Assembly (NCBI RefSeq): GCF_042242105.1
Contig: NC_092013.1
Coordinates: forward strand, 3,219,987 to 3,283,986
From: Pempheris klunzingeri
Taxonomy: Eukaryota; Chordata; Actinopteri; Acropomatiformes; Pempheridae
Direction: 5' to 3'
DNA length: 64,000 nucleotides
A program made the translations under genes and the position numbers. Of this stretch, positions 13,140 through 23,093 are shown one piece after another. Each line of letters begins with the position of its first letter. Position 1 is the stretch's first letter. The notes under the pieces are model-generated. The model had not been told where the DNA came from, did not search any database, and saw only the letters and a program-made list of their open reading frames with translations.

Positions 13140-13575
13140 ATTATGTCATTTATCTTTTTGTGCATCCAGAATTGCATTCTTATGAGTTAACATACATTTT
13201 TGAATATATGCAACTGCATTGTTTCTAATGCATAATTCTAATTGTAGATAACTGAATTTTTCATTTTTAGTTGTAAAGCCAATTGTGGATATCTGTAATG
13301 ACAGTTTTACTGGTCACAATGTATTGTATTAAAAATATTATGGATATGTGGAATGTTTTTTCATTTTGGAAATAAAATAAAATTATGTAAAATTAGAAAC
13401 GTTTAGGATTGTAGATATCAAGTATTTAGTAAGAACTGCATTTCAGACATGCAGAATGTTCATTCTAGAAATCAAAAATAATGCTGTAGATATCATTTCT
13501 CATTTGTTTAATTTTGTTTCTGATTAGTACGATGTTGGATTACAGATATCTGCAATATATTTACAACATACCTAT
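13140..13575. repeat. Diverged interspersed repeat with recurring gatatc motifs
   Basis: AT-rich stretch with repeated variants of 'gtagatatc' or 'cagatatctg' near 13245, 13290, 13340, 13413, 13483 and 13545, spaced irregularly. The pattern resembles the self-similar interior of a non-autonomous DNA element seen widely in fish genomes. I cannot name the family or define termini. Confidence 0.45.
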
Positions 13576-14640
13576 TAAATGTTAAAACGGCTTGCCATAG
13601 TGCACATGTAGCAGGGGCACGCTGGTTTCACACATTCCTGAGTGAGTCCAGACTTTGTTGTTTGTGTTCACTTGACCCAATAAGCGACTCTCAGCTCAGA
13701 TTAGAAACAGTAAAAACAATAATCACTATCATCTAAAGAGGTCTGTCATTTCAGATATGTGACCTCACTTACCCTTATGTAATTTAGTGAATATGCATAT
13801 CAACTTACACATATTAGTGTGTATAGTAACAGAGGTGGAACTAATTAGCATATATACGTGAAATGAGAAAATAACATGTATGTTAGTTGAGTGACCTTAG
13901 GTGCCTTTAAGGGCTTGACATGGTGCTGTGTGTTTTAAGTGATTTCAAACATGGCGCACGTCAGAATGTGTGTCACGTAACAGACAGGAACCCATCCTGC
14001 CCGGCACAACCTTGAAGGCCAACAGGCCTATCACATAACAACTGAAAGGCAAAGTGGTTCACACTAAAGCACATGGCCGTATTGAAAGTCAAAGGTATGG
14101 TTAAGAATAACAGCCATCGGATACATCTTAAAAAGTAGGTTTCAGTCTCATGCCAACTGATCGTAGTAATCCTCTTTAGACAAAGAATTAAAATATATAG
14201 TATTTTAATGGGGATACCAAAGCTGGCTGACAGATGACAGCTGAACAACTGTCAATGTAAACTGAATACACAGAACAGCATCTAAAAACAAAAACAACAA
14301 CAAAAAAAAAGTTAGGTTTGAATGTCAGTCAGGGATGAATAAGACTTGACGGTGGATTTGAGTGAAGCTCACGTTTGTCCAGAAGAGGGCATTGCAGCCC
14401 ATAATATTACCTAATGGGACCTCACAGCACTGCTTTCTGCAGAGATTTGGTCTTTTAGGACTTTAAGCTTATAAAAGGTGGTAGGTGTTATCTGAATGCA
14501 TTATTACACACGATACATGCTGGTGTATCTTCTCATGAAAGTTATGTGATTAAAACTCATATAATTGCACCAAATCTAAGCTTTAAATTGTGTTTGTCTG
14601 ATTTTAGTGCAATTAGTTTGTTAGGGTCAATTCACTGAGT
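13576..14640. other. Intergenic between the CYLD-like 3' end and top1 promoter region
   Basis: No exon-like open frame with splice signals and no family similarity on either strand. AT-rich, with a poly-A run near 14300. Confidence 0.5.
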
Positions 14641-14663
14641 TCCAACAGCAGTTTCTCATACAT

Positions 14664-14669
14664 TTTATT
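14664..14669 (-). terminator. Poly(A) signal, CYLD-like gene
   Basis: Reverse-strand AATAAA about 590 bp beyond the stop codon of the CYLD-like gene. It is the nearest canonical hexamer that leaves a typical 3' UTR (about 14650-15254). No other exon is visible between. Confidence 0.5.
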
Positions 14670-15254
14670 GATGAACATACAATATTACAGATCCAGTGAT
14701 GTGCTCGAGAAAATTCTGCACACAGTGCAATTGTTTACAGTAAATCCAGCCATTTACAGTGGATACTTTCCAACCTTCATGTGATCCAGGAGACATCAGC
14801 GAGTGTTTTAGGTCACACGTGATGATCTAGAGTTAAATTTAGGCCCCACCATGCAAAACATGCCACCAAGTGGATTTTATTCTTTGCGTTTTCATGCCAT
14901 GAAAAATCACTTTCCTTTAAAAATCTTGGTATAAATAAGTGTAACAACTCAAAGACATTCAAGAGATAAAGAAAGCAATGATGAGGAGTTCAGAGTATTT
15001 TTACTGCTCATTCTTTCTCTCCCCATCTATCAACATCATCTTCGACCGTATGAACTCACATTTCTGAGCCGGAGTATCAACAAGAGTCGACCCCTTCCCT
15101 CCCCCATCATCATCATCATCATCATGTTAAAAGCATCCACTTCAGTTCCTGCTGTTTGGATGCAACAACCGTCGCAAAATCTTGCTGATTAGACAGATGC
15201 AAGGTTATTAAAGGCTCTGTTATGGGAACGTTGTGTCCTCGTCCTCACACGCGT

Positions 15255-18200
15255 TTAAGACTCCTGATGGTTTGGCTTTGAGAGAGGCTTGGCTGGGTTC
15301 TGGTATAAAAACATGTAGGAGTCACACAGCAGTCTGCGCACTAGTTCAGGAGCGTGGGAGGGGTTAGCCCGAGCCAGCTCCTCCTCCGGCTGGGACAGGA
15401 AGTCGCCCAGCTCAGGACACGCTCGGATCTCGGGAATGTTGTAGCCATGTTGATCATCACCTGTAAGGAAGCGTGGCCTTAAGATTAGATCGTCAGTTTA
15501 AAGACGAGATAAAGACCAGTCACAGACGTCAGAGCGTGGCTTTATCTGCCGCTGTCGAGGCTCCATTATCAGAAAATACAGCAGTCATGAGTAACCACTT
15601 CATAGAAAAACCAAAACAAGTCAGAGTTTGCACGAACATCTGGATAAAATTCTTTGCAACCCTATAATGCCTCTAATAGACGAAGAGGTTTTTCTCCAAC
15701 CCAAGAAACGGCATGAAATCTTACCGCATCTGTCGGCCATGCTGTCAAAGAAGAGCCAGGAGTGGGGATCAGGGCCGTATTTCACAAAGGACACATAGTG
15801 GCTGGTATGAATGCAGAGCACGGCGAACAGCTGCATCATGTGCCGGAGCACAGGAGTACCAGAGTCTGCTGGCACTGTTAGAGCTTTGGGGGAGTGATCC
15901 TGCCGCAAGGGATGGCTGTGCACCTTGAAGAAAAATAGAAAGAGGAAGTTTCTCATATTAACCGAGGTGCCCTTTCACACATGAGGATACTGTCAGATGT
16001 GTTTTCTACCACTGGAAATACTCTGGTTTAAGTGAGGGCAGCGCCGGCGCAGAGGCACAGCATGACACTATATAGTTGTCTATGGATCAGAGTTGTACCA
16101 AAAGTACAGTCTGTGACCATTTGGTTGTTTACAGCGCATCAAAAGGCGACTAGGAGGCAACTGTCTCATCGTCAGTGACTGTTGGTATCAACACTACATG
16201 TATTTGGACGCATCCACAGCATAAATGAAAGAGTGGAGAAAGAGTACAGACAGTTTGTTCTTCCGGTTTCGCACCAGTTCCATTAATATCAATACCAACC
16301 AGACATCGACCTGCTCCGTTCACATGTGGGCTCAGTTAGACATTACAGAGCCTGCAGGGTAAAGTCTGTTCAATGTCCAGTCCGACTGATTTGGACATTT
16401 CTCTCATACGGCTCCTCTGGGTGACGTCTGCACAAGTTCAGGGTTGCAGTGCATGTGTGAAAGGGGCTTAAGTTTGGTCAGTGGGACACCTGAGATCTAA
16501 AAAGAAGCCATCTGGCTTACCTGTGTGTTGCACGTGGTGCAGAACTGTTTGATACTTCCTGGCTGCAGTTTACGATCTGTTAGACACTGAAGACACTCGT
16601 ACTCTGCCAGATGCCCACAAATGAAGCATTCTCTTGGAGCTGTTGGAAAAGAAGGCGATGCTTAAGCTCTTTAAAAACACTGTATTAAAGAGAAGTTTCC
16701 TATATGTTTTCAAATCAGTGCTGATGATGTTTGCTCCTCACAGTTGTACAGGAGATCTGTGAGGTCCAGCTCGGTGGACGGGATGATGTGTGAAAACATC
16801 TTATACTTGTTTCCAAACCTTGGCATCTGAACCATTAGACAGGACGGCATCTAAGGGAAAAGTAGGAAGGGCAACAAGGAGGTCACGTGGCTGTTTAGAG
16901 GAAAACCGGAAACACACTCTCTTTTCCATTTTAAGATCCTCACCTCTTCAAACTTGAGGTCACCTGACAGGCAGGATGTGTCCAGCAGCTGTTGGACGGT
17001 GGGCATCTGCCCCATCTGTTCCTTCTCCAGAAAGATCTGGAAGGTGTAGGCACCCTGAGATGTTTCTCGTCTCGACCTAAAAACAAACAGAACTTCAGTA
17101 ACTCAAACAAAACAGTCAAATCGGACAGGATACTGAACACCGGGCGGCTCAGGATCTTACCGGAGCCTAAGCAGCGGCTCCATGCAAAGCACCTTCTGGA
17201 AGAGGACTGTGATGAACTCCTCTGGATCTGCAGTGAAGAACAGCGATTAAAACCCATAAAGAAACGCAACAGTAGACTTCGGTATGCCATGTCACAATGC
17301 CTAAAGCCCTTCTATTAAAATATATTGTAACAACGCATGTTACGCGATCTGGCTGTGCACCTTTTTCCTCCGTTCGGAAAGTGTCGCAGCCGAGCTGTTT
17401 GCGGAAATTCATCACACTCTCAGCAGGCACAAAGCCTTGTCTGTGATAAAAGACATTAGTAATGGGTAAGCAAACACAGTAACACACACACACCTTCTTA
17501 TAGAGGTAAGTTTTAGGTATATACATGTTTTTTTTTTTTAGCTGGTAAATATACAATGCAGTGCCCCAATCATTAAGACAGAGAGTTCTCGTTTACCAGC
17601 TGAGATAATGTAAAATGTCATAATGTTCTTGTTAGATGATAATACAAGGGTTTAGAAAAACAGACTGAAGACTGTTTATACCTGCGTAAACGGTTGACTA
17701 TTTTTCTAAGAGTGCAAGTTATGGGTTGCTCTGTGTCAGCAGGCTTCTGGCAGATATTATCCAGGGTCACAGATGAGCTGAACAAACTGAGGAGAGAAAA
17801 TCCACACCGTTTTAATCAAGTCAGCACTTATCTGACTGCACACGAGCTCCTCCAAAAGCAAATTACTGCAGATAATGTGAGAGTAAAGTGAATATGAGCC
17901 AAGTTTTTTCTAACAGTGGGAGGCCGGTGAACTGGTTTTACCTGAAGAGTGCGGCATCAAGGTAACAAGAGTTAATGTGGCCCTGAATCCCTTTCATTCG
18001 TCCCTCTAACAAAGACAAGGCCTCCGACTCAGGGATAGGTGGTGCATCCTCCTCAGAGTCCTCAAAAGGGGGAACTGAAAACACACAGAAACAGATCTTT
18101 CTATCAGACGTTATAACAAAACAGAACTGAGAGACGCGGTATTCTCCAGCAGCGTCTCACTGGAACATTACTATCACCCCTCAGGGACAATGATTAACCC

Positions 18201-20168
18201 GCTTCTCCCAAGCAGGAAGTGAACAGGACAGTCAGACACGATCCGCTGATAACGACTGTCTCAAAGCTGCATTGTTTCAGGTGTCACTGATATAACTTCT
18301 CTGCACTGCAACTCGTGCCACAGGCAAAAGGGTGTGAATATTAAGCTGTGAGTGCTCATGAGACACTTCAGCAGCACGCCAAGTTCCTTAAAACTGAGTG
18401 TGCGAGGTTGTGCGATGTGTAATTTTAACTGACAGGTAATGAAAGACACCTCTAAAGCTCTATGCAAGAACTTAATCTCTGAATATTGAGAGGGCCGGCT
18501 GTCCAGTCCACATGTTGAGGTGTCCTTGGACAAGACACCGAACCTCAAATTGTTCCTGAAGCTGTGTTTGAGTCTCCTCTTAAATTAGATTCCTCCCTGG
18601 TTAGAAAAAGGTTTAACATTTCATGCAGGTAATTAAAATAACCAGTAACCAATGGCATCAAATGTGTGCAATATGGAAATTTACAGGTGAAACAGAAGAC
18701 GTGTCTAACCTGGAGGTGTCTCGGTGGGTTTGGGGGCCTCCTTTCCTGCAGAGGTGGAGGCGAATCTGCCGTCTGGGCTGCACTTTGTCACGGGAACGAA
18801 CAGCGCCCTGTTCCCTTTGCAGGTGAAGTACCTCTGGCTTCCATACTTCCCGTCGGAGCAGCCACTCACCTCGTAGTCCTGAAACAATGACAAACCAAAA
18901 ACCAGACATGAAGAGCCTCAAATGAGTCGACAGAACACTGAACTGTAGATATAAATATACTTTTAGCGCTCACCAATTCAATCCCAGCCCATTCAGCGGC
19001 CTTCCCTTCGGGGACTCCCAACCACTGGACGACCCCGTACACCGTGATCCCAGAGTTGGACACCACCTCCACCGTGGATCCCACCTCCAGGGGGCTCTGG
19101 CTCCGAGTGGTACTCTGCTCCGTGTGGCTCTCCCTCACTTGTCTTGCACGAGATCCTATAGCCGGCATGGAGTTGATGCGCGTCACCGCTTTTCTGTTTA
19201 TACCTGCGGAGACGTACGGAGGGTGTGAGGCTGATGGTTAGACAGTCATATGACTCTCCCTCCCTCCCTCCCTCCCTTCCTAACCAAGCTTGTCACATGC
19301 TGGCTCATCAGATTGACCTCCAGCTAACACGGCACAGGTCTACATATGGAGGTATGTCGACAGCTTAGAGAGCGCAATGTGCAAAAAACGTCAAAGCATT
19401 CGATGAATCCACCGTTTAACATTCCAGAGCAACAGGACCAGTTTTTCCAGTCGTGTTCAGGGACCGCTTCTTCTGCAGCCCCTCTGGACTCACAGGTGTT
19501 TACTCAAAACATTATCCACAGATTAGATGGGAGGGGGATGGAGATTGTTCTTTTTTTTTAAATTTTAAACCATAAAGAGGATTTAGTCAGATAAATGTTG
19601 GCTCTGAAAGAGGCAAAGCTGCGACTTTGACCACTTCACTTACTCCCATATTGGCCGTCTTTCCAGTGCAGTCCGGAGGGAACGGAGTAGGATGGGACCA
19701 CCTGGACGATGTCTGCAGCACTGAACAGGGGCAGAGGAGCAGGTTTCTTGGATGACAGGTTGTGATCGCTGTCCTAAAAGGAAGAGACGGACAAAAACCA
19801 GTGGTGGAAGCTGTAGATCAGTCAGATAGTAAAAATACTGTTACAGGGAAAAGTCCTGCAGTAAAAAAAGTATAAGTATATGTTAAAAGTAATTCAGAAA
19901 AATGGAAACATGAATTTATTATTACATGAAAAAAGACTGAAAGTATCTGCCAATCAGCTAATCGCTTGTATTTATTGTGGGGAGGTTTTTGATTTTCATC
20001 AAACGTTTCTTATGTTTTGTGTGCAAAAATCTTAATTTGCAGAGTAACTGAAGCTGTCTGATAGATGCAGCAGAGTAGAAGTGGAAAAGAAAAAAAAAAA
20101 CCTCAAGCAGTGCACATGAGTAAATGTACTCAGTTACATTCCACTGCTGTACGTAACACTGTGTACTG

Positions 20169-20210
<42 letters not shown>

Positions 20211-20264
20211 CCTACATTTTGGACTAATGACACAATGACGTCTGTGACATCTTGTGACTGATAA

Positions 20265-20305
<41 letters not shown>

Positions 20306-21372
20306 CAGGTTAATCATCATCTATGTCTCTACATTTCTTAAGGTGACAGTCTGAGCCTGAAACTTTTTCTCTGTGATTATTTTCCATTTTCTATTGTTTT
20401 TATTATTGATCTTATTCTTTTATTCTATGCATTTATGTTTTTTTAAATGTCTTTTATCTCATTGTCCTCTTAATCCTTGCTTTTATTTGGCCTCACTGTT
20501 TGACTGTCAAAGCACTTTTTAAAGAGGTGCTATACAAATAAAACTTATTATTACTGGCTTCAGGGAGACCTGATAGTTGCTCCTCTACCTCGCTCTTCAT
20601 CCCAGACACCCTCACTCTTTAACACCAGCATCACTGGCTGATGTTAATACACTGTTTTTCCATCCATGTCATTCCATTCCTGTCCATACCTGTACATTAC
20701 CTGTACATTTCTGAACCAAAGTGTAAATATCCCATAGTGAAAATATTTATTTCATCACAGCCATATATTTATTTTGCTATTTCTTCTTTTACTATTGCTT
20801 CTTCTCAGTCTCCCTGTTCTATTGTTGCCGCTGTAACATGAGAATTTCCCCCTATGGCGGATCAAATAAAGAAAAGTCTAAGTCTAAAGTCTAAGTCTAA
20901 GTCACTTTGCCGCTGCAAGCAATAAAACTCGACCCACCACAAACTCCACCTCGAAGCCGAGCATGTGCAGGTCGTCTTTGCCCTCCTTCCTCCCGATCTG
21001 CATCAGGTTCTTCACCAGCCCGGGCAGGTGCCCCTTCTTGTGCCTCACCACCACCAGGTCGTCCGGACTCAGCTCGCAGATGGCCGAGAACAGCTGCGGG
21101 TTGCACAGCAGCTCCAGGCGCTTGCTGGCGGGGGAGACGAAGAGCAGCAGCTGGGCCTGGTGGCGGGTCAGGGGGTAGGTGTCCTCCCTGCGCACGATGC
21201 CTCCGCTCTTCGGGCTCCCCGCGTTGCTGCCGCCGCAGTACAGCAGCCCCATCAGCTCCCCCCGCTGGGTCTCCGCCTCCACACGGCCGATGCACCCCCG
21301 GCAGAAGCCCTTCCTCGACTTCCCGCGAATCACGATGAAAAACTTCTCCTTCACCACCGCTTTGGGCTCCAT
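15255..21372 (-). CDS. cyldl: CYLD-like ubiquitin C-terminal hydrolase with one CAP-Gly domain
   Basis: Deubiquitinase of the CYLD family, which trims Lys63- and Met1-linked ubiquitin in NF-kB signalling. Exons: 20938-21372, 19644-19773, 18974-19203, 18710-18878, 17942-18074, 17682-17777, 17361-17440, 17161-17227, 16944-17076, 16742-16850, 16521-16639, 15725-15923, 15255-15460. They total 2106 nt, so 701 aa, against about 956 for human CYLD. The N-terminal exon resembles CYLD's region around its LLLFV segment. A single CAP-Gly follows (about residues 210-310; [13 protein letters not shown]). The Cys box [16 protein letters not shown] has the nucleophile at about residue 358. A B-box-like zinc insert follows (CFICG, CLQC, CTTC, HSHP), then the His box [12 protein letters not shown] and WLFFDSMAD. 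The start is ATG at 21372; the GTG three codons upstream is not needed. The two N-terminal CAP-Gly domains and the long central linker of CYLD are absent, which fits the fish cyldl paralogue. The symbol is inferred. Confidence 0.88.
18480..18575 (+). repeat. SINE-like fragment in intron of CYLD-like gene
   Basis: The segment around 'tgtccttggacaagacaccg' followed by aacctcaaattg matches a motif repeated very widely in teleost genomes (...tgtccttgggcaagac...). It lies in the intron between coding exons 4 and 5. The family is not named; the call rests on remembered motif similarity only. Confidence 0.45.
19256..19282. repeat. TCCC tetranucleotide repeat
   Basis: Tandem tccc units just upstream of CYLD-like exon 3 in gene order. 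They form a polypurine tract on the coding strand. Confidence 0.8.
20171..20304. repeat. Inverted pair of GT and CA microsatellites
   Basis: A GT run (20171-20208) and a CA run (20267-20304), each about 38 bp, are separated by about 58 bp. They are reverse complements, so either strand could fold into a long hairpin. They lie in intron 1 of the CYLD-like gene. Confidence 0.95.
20400..20905 (+). repeat. LINE-type 3'-end remnants
   Basis: Two segments with hallmark teleost retroelement tails. One is near 20505-20552 (caaagcactt...gtgctatacaaataaaac, then att repeats). The other is near 20820-20900, where 'gagaatttccccctatggcg' runs into gatcaaataaag and then a tagged (taagtc)n end at about 20876-20902. 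Both lie in intron 1 of the CYLD-like gene. They are truncated with no coding capacity, and family names are not assigned. Confidence 0.55.
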
Positions 21373-22370
21373 TGGACCCACCGGTGCGCTCCGTTAAAGG
21401 CTCTGTTAAAGGCTGGTATCCTTATCGAGAGGAGGTGAGGGGGGGGGGGAGATCACCTGCAGGAGAGGCAACAGGAGGTCATGTATTACCTGTCTGACAG
21501 CACTCACTGTGGCATGGACAAGACCAACACGGCGTGAAAGTAAGTAATAATAAAAAATATCACCATTACTCCAACATTCACCACAATAAGATCACTTACT
21601 CTCTTTATTTGTTCAGAGAAATTAATCCACTGCAGCTACATGAGTGAAGCAGGTGACTCCTCTTCCTCTTCTTCTTCCCTCTGCTCTGAGGAGGTGGGAC
21701 AACCCTGCAGGTGTTTAAATACTGACCTGTACGTGACCGACGACGCCCACCTGACAGCTCTCCGTCTCTCCGCCCTGAAAGCGACGTGACTTCCTCACCA
21801 GGGCCCGACTGTGGGTTTGATAAGAGCAGGGAGGACGAGGTGTGACCGCCAGAGAGAATATGGACATGTTGTGTGAATGTTGACTCATGCATCTGTGTCT
21901 GCAATGTGGCCAATATTATTGATTATTGATTGTTATCACAGGGAGACACTACAGGTGGAAAATCTTCTATATATTACAAGGTTTTCTGAAGTAATGTTTA
22001 AATATACAAAAGGTGAATTATCTAATTACATTTCCAGAACAGAAATGTGAACTTAGACATATTAGAGCCAAATGTTTTTACAGAGAGGCATTTTGGATCC
22101 TTTTTTTTATTATTATTATTATTACTACACAAAAATAAATATTGCAAACAGCCATTAAATCAAAATCCCCATGTTCACAGGAGTAAAACTAATCATGCCA
22201 TCAATCACAGATGAACAAGCGCCAACATTTGGAACATAGAGAGGAATAGAATTGGAGAGTAGTCGTATGAAAGGAAAAAAACTATATTAAAACAATAATT
22301 TTGAGGAAGTAGTCGTTAAAAATATGCATTTAAAAGTAAAGTGGAGTGAAATAAGTACCTAAATGTGGAT

Positions 22371-22416
22371 TTTGGGTTGTTTTGCTTCCACCAGTCTGGA
22401 AGCAAAACAACCCAAA
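22371..22416. repeat. Perfect 20 bp inverted repeat with 6 nt loop
   Basis: The left arm tttgggttgttttgcttcca (22371-22390) is an exact reverse complement of 22397-22416, with the spacer ccagtc between. Pairing ends immediately outside the arms. It lies between the CYLD-like 5' end and the ggt7 3' end, outside any recognised exon. Confidence 0.97.
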
Positions 22417-22762
22417 CTCTTAAAAAGAATGTTTTTGCCTGTTTGTGTCTCGTCTTGTTGGGACTGCTGGTGTCCTGTGTATCATATGTAGGGACACGTT
22501 TAAAGATCCATCTCATCACCCTTTGTCACCTACAGGTGGTTGGACCACGTCACTGAGACCAGCAGCTTCTGAGAAACACACGCCGAGCAAAATGTTTCGG
22601 GTGACCAATCCTGGAGTGCAGCGCCTTGAGTGACATGTTTGTCTGCATGCAGACGTAACACATGTGACATGTCCTCCCCTGTGATGTTACTGGTATGAAC
22701 GTCTGACAGTATCTGAACTCCTCATCAGCTTTACGTAACAGCCCACATCTTCCTCAGCATGC

Positions 22763-22766
<4 letters not shown>

Positions 22767-22801
<35 letters not shown>
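22767..22801. repeat. GT dinucleotide microsatellite
   Basis: Uninterrupted tg repeat downstream of ggt7. Confidence 0.95.
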
Positions 22802-22803
<2 letters not shown>

Positions 22804-22944
22804 CATGTCCTCAACCAGCATAAAAACATTTTCTACTTAAAAAGTCCTTTACAAAACATCCATTTGGAGCTCCGGTGTGATGATAATCCTTTAATCAGTT
22901 TTAAGACAATTCATATGAACAACCTTTCCCTTCTTTAACAGACA

Positions 22945-22985
22945 GGAGGAGGAGGAGGAGGAGGAGGAGGAGGAGGAGGAGGAGG
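22945..22985. repeat. GGA trinucleotide microsatellite
   Basis: About 13 uninterrupted gga units; a purine-only run about 110 bp past the ggt7 stop codon, so possibly within its 3' UTR. Confidence 0.95.
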
Positions 22986-23093
22986 ACCGCCCTCTGCTGG
23001 CTGCTGATCACCAACAACATAAGAGTGTGAGAGCCACAGCTTTCTGTTTTCTAATCTGTCCAGGGAAGAAGTTTGTTGACGAGAGGAGAAGAG

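Larger units (their letters stand above)
21373..23093. other. Intergenic: CYLD-like upstream region and ggt7 downstream region
   Basis: About 1.7 kb. It begins with a likely minus-strand promoter region just above 21372 (GC-rich, then a G run near 21440). It contains a TTA/ATT run near 22108, the hairpin at 22371-22416, a GT tract (22767-22801) and a GGA tract (22945-22985). No additional coding exon is supported. Confidence 0.55.

Noticed and set aside
21373-21381. GTG as start of the CYLD-like protein
   Set aside because: An ATG follows three codons later and eukaryotic GTG initiation is rare.
20907-21438. Long plus-strand frames opposite the first CYLD-like exon
   Set aside because: They are antisense shadows of a GC-rich real exon, Pro/Arg/Ser-rich and without family similarity.
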